The notes beneath the pieces are model-generated. The model had not been told where the DNA came from, did no database searches, and saw only the letters and a program-made list of their open reading frames with translations. Shown piece by piece: positions 1 through 10,653 of a DNA stretch of 64,000 nt. Position 1 is the first letter of the stretch. Every line of letters begins with the position of its first letter. The translations under genes were made by a program, and so were the position numbers. The stretch is from an uncultured Prevotellaceae bacterium (GTDB lineage Bacteria; Bacteroidota; Bacteroidia; Bacteroidales; Muribaculaceae): the NCBI GenBank assembly GCA_900318335.1, contig ONKF01000015.1, positions 35,999-99,998 on the forward strand, given 5' to 3'.

Positions 1-2
1 AA

Positions 3-521
3 TTGGGTCTGCAGAAGAGGTTCTGGTTTTCGGCTTTTGGCTATGCCGATGTTATCGTCAAGGGTGAGAAAGTGTGGAGCAAAGTCGCATATCCTGAATT
101 GCTGCTTCCCAACGTGAACCTGAGTTACACCATTCAGCCTGAGAGCTATACACTGATGAAACCGATGGAATTTGTCAACGATCAGGCACTGTCATGGGAC
201 CTCACCTATTGGGGTAACGGCATCTTAATGAACCGCTTGCCGCTCATCAAGAAACTACGCCTGCGCGAAGTGCTTACCTTCCGTGGCCTCTGGGGCAGCC
301 TGAGCGATAAGAACGACCCGGTCAAGAGCAGTGACGTGTTCCTGTTCCCGAGCGACGTGCCTTGCCTGCCCATGGGCAGCAAGCCCTATATGGAGGCTGG
401 AGTGGGCATTGATAATATATTGACTATCCTGCGAATTGACTATGTCTGGCGCCTTACTTACCGTGAGAATGCGGGGACAGACCGCCGCGGCATCCGCATT
501 CAACTTCACTTCAACTTCTGA
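3..521 (+). CDS. DUF5686-type outer membrane protein, C-terminal fragment
   Basis: The frame is open to the left edge, so this is only the last 172 or so residues of a longer gene whose start lies outside the window. The residues alternate aromatic and hydrophobic positions as in outer membrane beta-strands, and the protein ends in a strand finishing with Asn-Phe, as expected for a terminal strand recognised by the Bam machinery. The sequence resembles the C-terminal barrel of large DUF5686/carboxypeptidase-regulatory-like proteins of Bacteroidales, which I recognise from memory of the family. The role of that family is not well established. The first codon in the window is TTG and is not a start. 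Confidence 0.6.
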   Translation: MGLQKRFWFSAFGYADVIVKGEKVWSKVAYPELLLPNVNLSYTIQPESYTLMKPMEFVNDQALSWDLTYWGNGILMNRLPLIKKLRLREVLTFRGLWGSLSDKNDPVKSSDVFLFPSDVPCLPMGSKPYMEAGVGIDNILTILRIDYVWRLTYRENAGTDRRGIRIQLHFNF

Positions 522-589
522 TACCAACAGATAGCAATTCTGATTGAGGACCTTAGCCAAAACACACCCAATGTTGTTAATAACTTTAT

Positions 590-620
590 TTTGGTGAATG
601 GGAAAAATAGCGTAATTTTA
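590..620 (+). promoter_or_regulatory. Predicted Bacteroidota sigma-ABfr type promoter for dnaE
   Basis: TTTG at 590-593 is followed after 19 bp by TAATTTTA at 613-620, one base off the TAnnTTTG consensus. It lies about 58 bp ahead of the dnaE start codon. Confidence 0.5.
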
Positions 621-678
621 CACTCCAATTCTATACTCATTTCATCTGTCGGAAAAAGTCAAAAAAGCAATCCAAGAT

Positions 679-3600
679 ATGATACCTTTTGTACATCTGC
701 ACGTACACTCACAATACTCGATCCTTGACGGTCAAGCTCCGGTCAAGGCGCTCGTTGACAAGGCTATAGCCAACGGCATGCGCGGCATGGCGATTACTGA
801 CCATGGCAATATGTTCGGCATCAAGGAGTTTCATGACTATGTGAACAAGCTGAACAAGAAGCGCGGCGAGGATGAGAAGTTCATTCCCATCTTCGGCTGT
901 GAGGTCTATGTGGCCAATAAGGACCGATTTGAGCACCTTGACAAACGAGATATCGGCCGCCACTTGATCCTGCTGGCCAAGAACCTGAAAGGCTACAAGA
1001 ATCTCATTAAGATTGTATCACATGCCTGGACCGAGGGTTTCTATTCTCACCCCCGCACCGACCACAGCGAGCTCGAGAAGTACCATGAGGGTATTATCTG
1101 CTGTTCAGCATGCCTGGGTGGTGAGGTGCCGCAGCTCATTATGAGTGGCAGGATGAATGAGGCCCGTGAAACGATCATGTGGTTCAAGAGCGTGTTTGGT
1201 GATGACTATTATCTGGAGTTGCAGCGTCACAAGGCAACTGTCGCCCGCGCCAACCACGAGACCTATGAAAAGCAATGCCTGGTTAACGACGCGTTGATTC
1301 AGTTTGCCCGCGAATTGGATATCAAGCTGATCTGCACCAACGACTCCCACTTTGTCAATGAGGAAGACGCCGATGCCCACGAGCGTCTCATCTGCCTCTC
1401 GACAGGCAAGAAACTTACCGACGAGAACATCATGCTCTACAGCAAGCAGGAGTGGTTCAAGACCCAGGAGGAGATGAACGAGGTGTTTGCCGATGTGCCC
1501 GAGGCTTTGCAGAATACCAACGAGATACTGGACAAAATCGAGATTTACAGCATTGACCATGCACCGATTTTGCCCGATTTCCCGTTGCCCGATGGCTTTG
1601 ACAACGAGGATGACTACCTGCGTTACCTGGTTTATGAGGGCGCCAAGGAACGGTGGCCAGAACTAACCGATGAACAGCGTGAACGCCTTGATTTCGAGCT
1701 CGAAACCATCAAGAAGATGGGCTTTCCAGGTTATTTCCTCATCGTGCAGGATTACATCAGGATGGCACCTAAACTGGGCTGCACCGTAGGTCCGGGCCGT
1801 GGATCGGCTGCGGGTTCGGCCGTGGCTTACTGCTTGGGCATCACCAAGATTGACCCGCTGAAGTATGACCTGCTGTTTGAGCGATTCCTGAATCCCGACC
1901 GTATCTCGCTGCCCGATATCGATACCGACTTTGATGATGACGGACGTGCGGCTGTACTTAATTATGTGACAGAGAAATATGGCGCTGAAAAAGTGGCACA
2001 CATTGTTACCTATGGCACGATGGCGGCCAAGAGTGCCATTAAGGACGTTGCACGTGTTGAGGACCTGTCGGTTGCCGAGAGTAACCGCTTGGCCAAGTTC
2101 ATTCCTTCTTCACCCAACGAGATGCCCGAGGATAAGAATGGCAAGAAATACAAAATCACGGTCAAGAACTGTCTGGATTGCTTCGACGACTTCCGCGCCG
2201 AACTTAATAATGAGGATCCGCGAGTGGGCGAGACCATACGATTTGCCGAAAAACTCGAGGGTAGCGTCCGTAACACCGGTGTCCATGCGTGTGGCGTGAT
2301 TATCGGCCGAGATGACATTACCGACTGGGTCCCCGTGAGCACGGCCACCGACAGCGATGGCGAGCGCATCATTGTCACCCAGTATGAGGGTGGTGTCATC
2401 GAGAGCACCGGACTTATCAAGATGGACTTCCTGGGTCTCAAGAACCTGTCAATCATTAATGAAGCCCTTGCTAACATCAAGCTCAACCACGGCATTGACA
2501 TTGATATTGAAAAAATTCCTATCGATGACCCCAAGACCTATGAACTGTATTGCAAGGGCCAGACTTCGGGCACGTTCCAGTTTGAGTCGGCGGGAATGCA
2601 GAAGTACCTTATTGAGCTGCATCCGACTTGCTTTGAGGACCTGATTGCCATGAACGCCCTGTATCGCCCGGGCCCCATGGATTATATCCCCCAGTTTATC
2701 AACCGCAAGCAGGGTAGGGAAGAAATCAAGTATGACATCCCCTGCATGGAGAAGTACTTGAAGGAGACCTACGGCATCACGGTCTATCAGGAGCAAGTCA
2801 TGCTGTTGTCACGTCAGTTGGCAGGCTTTACCCGTGGCCAGAGTGACACGCTGCGCAAGGCAATGGGTAAGAAGCAGATCGAGAAGATGAACGAGCTCGA
2901 AGCGTTGTTCTACGAGGGCGGTGAGAAAAACGGACATGACAAGGTGGTACTCAACAAGATATGGGAAGACTGGAAGAAGTTTGCATCCTATGCCTTCAAT
3001 AAGTCACACGCCACCTGTTACAGTTGGGTCGCCTATCAGACCGCTTATCTTAAGGCTAACTATCCGAGCGAATACATGGCTGCAGTGTTGAGCAGCAACC
3101 TGAACGATGTGGACAAACTCTCCAAGTACATGGACGAGTGCCGCGCAATGGGCATCGAGGTGCTGGGACCCAACATCAACGAATCGTATAAGAACTTCAG
3201 TGCGACCAAGGACGGCCGCATCCGTTTCGGTCTCGCCGGAATCAAGGGCGTCGGGGTAAGTTGTGTGGACTCGATTGTCGAGGAGCGCCAGAAGAATGGT
3301 CCCTACAAAGACATCTTTGACTTTGTGCAGCGCATCAACCAGGGCGCTTGCAACCGCAAGGCGCTGGAATCGATGGCTCTGGCAGGTGCATTTGACGATT
3401 TCAAGGATATCAAGCGTGAAGATTTCTTTGAGGTCAATCCCCGTGGTGAGGCCTATAGTGAAACCCTCATGCGTTTTGGCCAGAAGTATCAGGCCAGCCA
3501 GCAGGAGATGCAGAATTCCCTGTTTGGCGCATTTGGCGCCATTGAGGTGGCAACTCCACCCATCCCCAATGCCGAACCCTGGTCACAACTCGAGCGCCTC

Positions 3601-4224
3601 AACCGTGAGCGCGACCTGGTGGGCATGTACTTGTCGGCCCATCCCCTTGATCCATACTATATTGAGGTGAATTATGGGTGTGACACACCTCTGGCCGAGG
3701 TGAAGAACCAATCCGACAAGTTGGACAAGGAACTCACAATGGGCGGCCTTGTCGTGGATTTCCAGACCCGCATGGGCAAGAAGGGAAATCAGTTTGGCAT
3801 ACTCAAGATAGAGGACTATAGTGGCTCGTTTGAGTTCATGCTCTTTGGCAATAAGTTTGTGGATTACCAGAAGTTTGGTGTCCCTGGCTTTGCTATCGTT
3901 GTGCGTGGTGCTTATGAAAAAGGTTACGGTGACAATGTGCGCTTCAATGTCAAGACGATAGACCTGCTCGAGAACCTCAAGGGCAAGATGTTGAAGAACA
4001 TAGTCATCACACTGCGCGACAGTGACTTGAATAACGTGGACTTCCTGAAACAGAACCTCGGCATCGAGGGTGACAACCGCTGTGAGCTCTACTTCCGCAT
4101 GAAAGATCAGGCGAGCGGCAATTATGTCATGTTGCGCTCCAAGCGCCTCATCGCTGTTGACAAGCGCCTGCTCGAGTCGCTACGCGAGGCTGGCGTTAAG
4201 TTCAAAGTCAATGCCCGCGTGTGA
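679..4224 (+). CDS. dnaE: DNA polymerase III alpha subunit
   Basis: Catalytic alpha subunit of the replicative DNA polymerase, 1181 residues, the usual length for DnaE. An N-terminal PHP domain starts at once (HLHVHSQYS, then ITDHGNM). The polymerase palm carries the PDIDTDF motif with the catalytic aspartates near D413, D415 and D417. A helix-hairpin-helix region follows around residues 840-920 and an OB-fold near residues 1010-1090. The ATG at 679 places the PHP motif directly at the N terminus as in homologues, so the start is secure. It has its own promoter-like site and is followed after 81 bp by trxA. No intein or truncation is seen. Confidence 0.97.
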   Translation: MIPFVHLHVHSQYSILDGQAPVKALVDKAIANGMRGMAITDHGNMFGIKEFHDYVNKLNKKRGEDEKFIPIFGCEVYVANKDRFEHLDKRDIGRHLILLAKNLKGYKNLIKIVSHAWTEGFYSHPRTDHSELEKYHEGIICCSACLGGEVPQLIMSGRMNEARETIMWFKSVFGDDYYLELQRHKATVARANHETYEKQCLVNDALIQFARELDIKLICTNDSHFVNEEDADAHERLICLSTGKKLTDENIMLYSKQEWFKTQEEMNEVFADVPEALQNTNEILDKIEIYSIDHAPILPDFPLPDGFDNEDDYLRYLVYEGAKERWPELTDEQRERLDFELETIKKMGFPGYFLIVQDYIRMAPKLGCTVGPGRGSAAGSAVAYCLGITKIDPLKYDLLFERFLNPDRISLPDIDTDFDDDGRAAVLNYVTEKYGAEKVAHIVTYGTMAAKSAIKDVARVEDLSVAESNRLAKFIPSSPNEMPEDKNGKKYKITVKNCLDCFDDFRAELNNEDPRVGETIRFAEKLEGSVRNTGVHACGVIIGRDDITDWVPVSTATDSDGERIIVTQYEGGVIESTGLIKMDFLGLKNLSIINEALANIKLNHGIDIDIEKIPIDDPKTYELYCKGQTSGTFQFESAGMQKYLIELHPTCFEDLIAMNALYRPGPMDYIPQFINRKQGREEIKYDIPCMEKYLKETYGITVYQEQVMLLSRQLAGFTRGQSDTLRKAMGKKQIEKMNELEALFYEGGEKNGHDKVVLNKIWEDWKKFASYAFNKSHATCYSWVAYQTAYLKANYPSEYMAAVLSSNLNDVDKLSKYMDECRAMGIEVLGPNINESYKNFSATKDGRIRFGLAGIKGVGVSCVDSIVEERQKNGPYKDIFDFVQRINQGACNRKALESMALAGAFDDFKDIKREDFFEVNPRGEAYSETLMRFGQKYQASQQEMQNSLFGAFGAIEVATPPIPNAEPWSQLERLNRERDLVGMYLSAHPLDPYYIEVNYGCDTPLAEVKNQSDKLDKELTMGGLVVDFQTRMGKKGNQFGILKIEDYSGSFEFMLFGNKFVDYQKFGVPGFAIVVRGAYEKGYGDNVRFNVKTIDLLENLKGKMLKNIVITLRDSDLNNVDFLKQNLGIEGDNRCELYFRMKDQASGNYVMLRSKRLIAVDKRLLESLREAGVKFKVNARV

Positions 4225-4305
4225 CAGAAAACGTTTTGGCACTGTATTTGCTGTTAAACAATCAGAAAATAAATATTATATCAACTACTAAACATTAACA
4301 AAGAA

Positions 4306-4620
4306 ATGGCAAAAGAGATTAACGACGCTAATTACAAGGAATTACTGGAATCGGGCATGCCCGTTGTGATTGACTTCTGGGCTCCCTGGTGTGGTCCTTG
4401 TCGCAGCATTGCTCCTATCGTTGAGGAACTGGCAACAGCCTATGAGGGCCGTGCTATTATCGGTAAGTACAATGTGGACGATGAATCCGATCTGGGTGTA
4501 GAGTATGGCATCCGCAATATCCCCACGCTGCTGTTCTTCAAGGATGGCAATATGGTGGAGAAGCATGTGGGCACTATCACCCGCGACGCGCTTACAGCCA
4601 AGATTGACGCTCTGCTGTAA
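4306..4620 (+). CDS. trxA: Thioredoxin
   Basis: Small cytoplasmic thiol-disulfide reductant of 104 residues, the classic thioredoxin length. The active site WCGPC has cysteines at 29 and 32, and the cis-proline motif (RNIPT) lies near residue 73. There is no signal peptide, so it acts in the cytosol with thioredoxin reductase, which is not encoded in this window. It follows dnaE in the same direction and ends at a strong hairpin terminator shared with the convergent hydE gene. Confidence 0.96.
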   Translation: MAKEINDANYKELLESGMPVVIDFWAPWCGPCRSIAPIVEELATAYEGRAIIGKYNVDDESDLGVEYGIRNIPTLLFFKDGNMVEKHVGTITRDALTAKIDALL

Positions 4621-4646
4621 GTCTGACAGATAAATAAGGAACTGCT

Positions 4647-4684
4647 GAATAGCTTGACATCCAGTGTCAGGCTATTCTTTTTTT
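4647..4684 (+). terminator. Rho-independent terminator after trxA
   Basis: A 13-bp stem (4647-4659 with 4665-4677, one G-U type mismatch) and a 5-base loop are followed by a run of T to 4684. The stop codon of the opposing hydE gene (4672-4674) lies inside the right arm of the stem. The minus strand has no T run after the stem, so it looks tuned for trxA. Confidence 0.8.
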
Positions 4685-5721
4685 GTGGGGGAATCTCCTC
4701 GCGACCAGTCGATGTGGTATCCAATGAGAGAAAGCTCGTCGGCAAGTTCTTTCACACCCTGCGCCGACTCGGCACCCAGTGATGCCTTGTTGTCATATAG
4801 GGAATAGAGTTTGCGGGTATCAGTCGGTGAAAGGTTGGGCATGACAACATTGGCTCCAGCCAGGATGCCGCGCAACCGACCATCGGGCGCAAGAGTGGCC
4901 ATGGCTGTTGTGCTGGGAATCAAGGCTTGTGGGATAGCCAGCCTCATGATTGCATACAACCTTGCGGTCATGTCGACCGAACCTGCCGGGAAACGTCCTA
5001 ATGGGGTGTCATGTTGGGGGACAAACGGACCGAGACCTATCATGTGTGGCTTAAAAGCAGTTAGATACTGGATGTCTTCGACAATGCTGCCTATGGTTTG
5101 GAATGGCGATCCCACCATAATGCCCGTTCCCACTTGGTAACCCAAGTCCTTGAGCCAATCAAGACACTGCAAGCGATGTGCATGTGACATCCCTCGAGGA
5201 TGAAGCAGGCCGTAAAGGCGTTCGTTACGGGTTTCATGGCGCAGCAGGTAGCGGTTGGCTCCTGCTTCTCGCCACAGGGCGTAGGTCTCCCGCGGGTGTT
5301 CGCCAAGTGATAAGGTAATGGCACAATCGGGCCAATGTCGCCTGATGTCCCGAATCACGTCAGCAATCCACTGCGACCGTTTCTCATCCCATTCGCCGCC
5401 CTGGATCACAAAGGTGCGGAAACCAATTCTGTAGCCTTGCTCACAGCAAGCAATTACCTGCTCATGAGTGAGTGTATAGCGGGACACATGGCTATTGCTG
5501 GAGCGAATACCGCAATACAGGCAATCATTCCGGCAGACGTTAGAAATCTCAATGAGACCACGCAGGTAAATTCCTTTACCGAAATTCTCCTGCGCCACTT
5601 CACGGGCTTGGCTCAGCAAGTATTCTACATCTTGTGGATTGCGCGTAAGAAGCAACGCCCGATACTCATCGGATGCCAACTCGTGCTTTTCCCTGAGTTT
5701 GTCAACAAGACATCTCATCAT
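4672..5721 (-). CDS. hydE: [FeFe] hydrogenase maturase HydE-like radical SAM protein
   Basis: Radical SAM enzyme of 349 residues. The CX3CX2C cluster motif is at C63, C67 and C70 (CRNDCLYC), and the sequence around it and the following GGE motif fit HydE, which helps build the diiron centre of [FeFe] hydrogenase. No cysteines for the optional second cluster are present in the C-terminal part, as in many HydE proteins. Its ATG overlaps the stop of the upstream transglutaminase gene by 4 nt (ATGA), so the two are probably translationally coupled. HydF, HydG and a hydrogenase are not in this window, so the substrate context cannot be judged here; a related PylB- or BioB-like activity cannot be excluded. 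Confidence 0.82.
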   Translation of the reverse strand: MMRCLVDKLREKHELASDEYRALLLTRNPQDVEYLLSQAREVAQENFGKGIYLRGLIEISNVCRNDCLYCGIRSSNSHVSRYTLTHEQVIACCEQGYRIGFRTFVIQGGEWDEKRSQWIADVIRDIRRHWPDCAITLSLGEHPRETYALWREAGANRYLLRHETRNERLYGLLHPRGMSHAHRLQCLDWLKDLGYQVGTGIMVGSPFQTIGSIVEDIQYLTAFKPHMIGLGPFVPQHDTPLGRFPAGSVDMTARLYAIMRLAIPQALIPSTTAMATLAPDGRLRGILAGANVVMPNLSPTDTRKLYSLYDNKASLGAESAQGVKELADELSLIGYHIDWSRGDSPTKKE

Positions 5722-8291
5722 TTATCCAGATTACTGATGACCTTGTTGAGCTGTTCGCCGAGGCCGATTGTGTAGCCCTGGGAGCAGAACATTACACGGT
5801 TGAACGTGTCGGCAAGGATGAACATGGGCAATTGGGTATCGCTCTGAAGTTTCATCTCTTGGGCAATCTGGCGGCGGATACTGCCATCAGTGTCAATGCC
5901 GTATATTATATTCTTGGGCAAGGCACCGTAGTTCTCATGACGATACTTCTGCGCTTCAGTCTCATTTTCAAACAACAGCACCATCGGGCGTCCCCATTTG
6001 TTGAGTTCAGCGCTCATTTTGGCAATGTCACGCATAGCATGGTTAGTGGGTTCCTGTCCCACGCCGAGCACACCTACGATGAAGTAACCACGACCTGTCT
6101 GCGAGAGGATGGACACATCATCACCGGCAATGGGCTTCAATTCATTGTCCAGCAAATGGAACTTGGATTCAGAGTTGAAACTGCCAATGACTGCCACAAT
6201 GTCATCACTCTGGCGCATGGTCAGGTTGATGGTTGTGGTTTCTCCAGGATTGACCGTGAAAATGCGGTTGGCCACCAGCACCTTACCACTGGCGGCACGG
6301 GTGCCGCTTGTGAGCATATAGGTGCCTGCATCGAGTGTGGTACCGTTCTGGAACGTGTTGCTCCATGAGGAACCTTCTTCCAAACCTGAGTCGCCCTCGT
6401 CGTAGTTCAGCAGTTGTGTTGTTCCGTCGTCCATGATGCGTGACAGCGAGAAGTGATGGTAATACTTCGGGTCATCGAGGGCGGGAGTGGGGGTGTAACG
6501 CAGTTTCAAGGTGCCGGTCTGGGCATTCTGTTGCTCAACGGCCTCAAAATTAACATCTTGCCAATCGCTGCCGTTGCGGTACTGTACTTTACCGGTAATC
6601 GGGTCCATACGGGCCTCAATATCAAGCGAACGGGCTAAATCAACAAAGAAGATGTCCCTGCCACGGCCGTCGGCCACGCGAGAGCGCCACACACCCATCG
6701 GAGTCTGGGCAATGTGTAAAGCATTCTCTTCGGGATGGAGGGCAATGTTGTCACGGACCCAAGTGACCAATTTTGCGGGGTCTGACTTGAATTGCTGGGC
6801 TGTAGCCACGTCAAAGGCATCCTGCAACTCCATCTTGAATGGTGATGTGATCATTTCATACTCAACACGTTGGCTCAGCTGGCTGCTGCGGGCATTGAAA
6901 GCATCCTCGAGAATGGCCATCGTCACATCTCTCATATCCTTGTCGTTAAGTCCTTTCAATACGCCAAGAGCTCGGTCACTATTGTCGCTGTGCCTATTCA
7001 TGAACTCCAGGATGGTTTTCCAGTTACCACGAGCCTTGACAAGATAATCGGCGGCAGCGGGGCAGAGCGATTTGGCTTTATCAGCATCAACAAAGGTGGC
7101 CTCGTAGGCCTTGCGGATTGAATCCTCGCGGGCAAAGCGCAACTTATTGGCGGCTGCCATTTCGGGGCTGACCTTGGGCATGACGGCTTTCTCGACAGGA
7201 GGCACAATGTCAAATGTCTCGTAAGTTGGCCCGCTCTTCTTGCTGTTACTCTTATTGAGCATGACATCAACCTTGCCATCCTTGCCGAAAGTCACCTTGC
7301 GGTAGCCATACCAGCCGTCCTTGCTGGCCCACACGAGCATATCACCCTTGCCGGCAGTGAGACTGGTCTTGCCATTTTTGTCAGTATATTTGGTAGCGGC
7401 AGGGTAGAACTCGCCATAATTGTAAATGCGGAATTCCACTTGCGCACCTTTCACGGGAGCCCCCGTGCGGTCAATCACCTGTACTTGGGTTGATGCAGTG
7501 GTGGCATAGTTATCAATAAGGTTGATTTCGGTGAAATTGCGGGTGCGCAGCATCACTTCCTCGGGACCGTTATAATTGCCGAAGGCGCGAGTGTGCATCA
7601 GCAGAGCCCTTGATGCAGGGGCATTGAACCATCCCAAGTCCAGCACCGCTTCGGGCTCACAGGCTCCCATAAAATGCCATTTGCCGTCGGCCCATGCCTC
7701 AACCCAAGCATGGTTGTCGTCGGTATGTGCCCAGCGTGGTGTATAGACTTGGCGGGCGGGAATGCCGATGGAACGCAGGGCGGCAACAGTAAAGGTGGAT
7801 TCCTCTCCACAACGGCCTATGGCCGTGTTCATGCAGGCCAGCGGCGACAACGTGCGAGAATCGCTGGGCTGATAGGTCACGTGTTCATGACACCAGTGGT
7901 TGACCTCGAGGATTGCCTCTTCCATGCTCATGCCGGCAACGCGTTTTTTCAACTCGTTGAAGAATACCGGGCGGGACATATCCAGCGCCTCGTTATTGAT
8001 GCGCAATGGCAGCACAAAATGGTTGAAAAGCAGATCAGGAACCTTTTTGCCCCAGGGCATCTGTTCTCGGGCTTCGAGGGTGGCCCGCACGTTCTCAAGG
8101 TGGAACTCTACCGTGTAGTCCGTCACATCGGCCAGTGGCATGTAGGCATATAAGAACCTCAATGCCTCCATCTCTTGTTGATTCACGTTCAAGCCCTTCA
8201 CGTCGGGCGTCCTTAATTCATCGATAGTCGCTGCTTGACTGATTCCAGCCACAGCCAGCACCATCACCATTATTGATAATAATCTTTTCAT
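5718..8291 (-). CDS. Secreted transglutaminase-like protein with C-terminal thioredoxin-like region
   Basis: Predicted 857-residue exported protein. I choose the ATG at 8291 because it opens a clear signal peptide (MKRLLSIMVMVLAVAG, cleavage after AQ/AA-like residues) and sits 39 bp downstream of a good promoter; the frame is open upstream but that stretch looks noncoding. A transglutaminase/protease-like core lies near residues 160-270: catalytic Cys in GRCGEES, His in DDNHAWVEAW. A beta-sandwich regulatory-like domain follows, and the last 100 residues resemble a thioredoxin fold without a CXXC pair. The family is common in Bacteroidales and its substrate is unknown. The stop overlaps the hydE start (ATGA). 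Confidence 0.85.
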   Translation of the reverse strand: MKRLLSIMVMVLAVAGISQAATIDELRTPDVKGLNVNQQEMEALRFLYAYMPLADVTDYTVEFHLENVRATLEAREQMPWGKKVPDLLFNHFVLPLRINNEALDMSRPVFFNELKKRVAGMSMEEAILEVNHWCHEHVTYQPSDSRTLSPLACMNTAIGRCGEESTFTVAALRSIGIPARQVYTPRWAHTDDNHAWVEAWADGKWHFMGACEPEAVLDLGWFNAPASRALLMHTRAFGNYNGPEEVMLRTRNFTEINLIDNYATTASTQVQVIDRTGAPVKGAQVEFRIYNYGEFYPAATKYTDKNGKTSLTAGKGDMLVWASKDGWYGYRKVTFGKDGKVDVMLNKSNSKKSGPTYETFDIVPPVEKAVMPKVSPEMAAANKLRFAREDSIRKAYEATFVDADKAKSLCPAAADYLVKARGNWKTILEFMNRHSDNSDRALGVLKGLNDKDMRDVTMAILEDAFNARSSQLSQRVEYEMITSPFKMELQDAFDVATAQQFKSDPAKLVTWVRDNIALHPEENALHIAQTPMGVWRSRVADGRGRDIFFVDLARSLDIEARMDPITGKVQYRNGSDWQDVNFEAVEQQNAQTGTLKLRYTPTPALDDPKYYHHFSLSRIMDDGTTQLLNYDEGDSGLEEGSSWSNTFQNGTTLDAGTYMLTSGTRAASGKVLVANRIFTVNPGETTTINLTMRQSDDIVAVIGSFNSESKFHLLDNELKPIAGDDVSILSQTGRGYFIVGVLGVGQEPTNHAMRDIAKMSAELNKWGRPMVLLFENETEAQKYRHENYGALPKNIIYGIDTDGSIRRQIAQEMKLQSDTQLPMFILADTFNRVMFCSQGYTIGLGEQLNKVISNLDK

Positions 8292-8335
8292 CTTGATATG
8301 ATAAACGCAGCAAGCCATACGTCTGCAATAAAATG

Positions 8336-8367
8336 CAAATGTAGCACATTCTGGCTGGCTTGGCAAA
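8336..8367 (-). promoter_or_regulatory. Bacteroidota promoter for the transglutaminase-hydE operon
   Basis: On the minus strand TTTG (8367-8364) is followed after exactly 20 bp by TACATTTG (8343-8336), a full consensus match. The start codon at 8291 lies about 45 bp downstream, which also supports the chosen start. Confidence 0.8.
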
Positions 8368-8782
8368 TATATAAGCAAAAAAACAACGCAACAAAGAATG
8401 GGGATAATCACTTCAGGCTTTGCCAGCTATTCTGGAGTTCCCTGAGCACTTTCTTCCCACGTCTTTTACTGACTTTGCAGTTCTTTTCTGATTATCACTA
8501 CCCCTGCCGTATCATTTGATAGAGAGACCAGAAGTTGCATACTCTCTTACAGGATGCGGATTACCACCAATATTGAGGAATGCTCTCAATATCCATTTAT
8601 AGGTAGGTCTTGAAAACTACCCACAAATCAACAGTAGGATATGTTTGATACGCTTCATCTGACACATCTTTCATTACATTCCTGCAAATATATCATCTTT
8701 AATTACGAGATACAATTTTCAAACCATACTTTTATCGTGGTGTGGAAAAAACCGGGTGGCAATGCGGCTTCACGTGAGTTTT
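8368..8782. other. Divergent intergenic region, largely featureless
   Basis: About 415 bp between the promoters of the transglutaminase operon and lepA. It holds an 8-bp perfect inverted repeat (ATATTGAG at 8570-8577 with CTCAATAT at 8585-8592) that could be an operator or a weak hairpin. No convincing ORF, RNA gene or terminator is visible. Confidence 0.6.
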
Positions 8783-8814
8783 TTTGGCATTTCGCTCGTC
8801 TTTCACTATCTTTG
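8783..8814 (+). promoter_or_regulatory. Bacteroidota promoter for lepA
   Basis: TTTG at 8783-8786, 20 bp spacer, TATCTTTG at 8807-8814: a full match to TTTG-N19-21-TAnnTTTG. Transcription would start near 8820, leaving a leader of about 20 nt with AAAGGA ahead of the ATG at 8840. Confidence 0.85.
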
Positions 8815-8839
8815 CACCCAAAATAAAGGAATTCCATAT

Positions 8840-10627
<1,788 letters not shown>

Positions 10628-10653
10628 TTGTTGCTCTCATTTCGGGGTGCGCC

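Noticed and set aside
8641-8826. A 61-codon frame upstream of lepA
   Set aside because: It overlaps the lepA promoter, is AT-rich and has no coding character.
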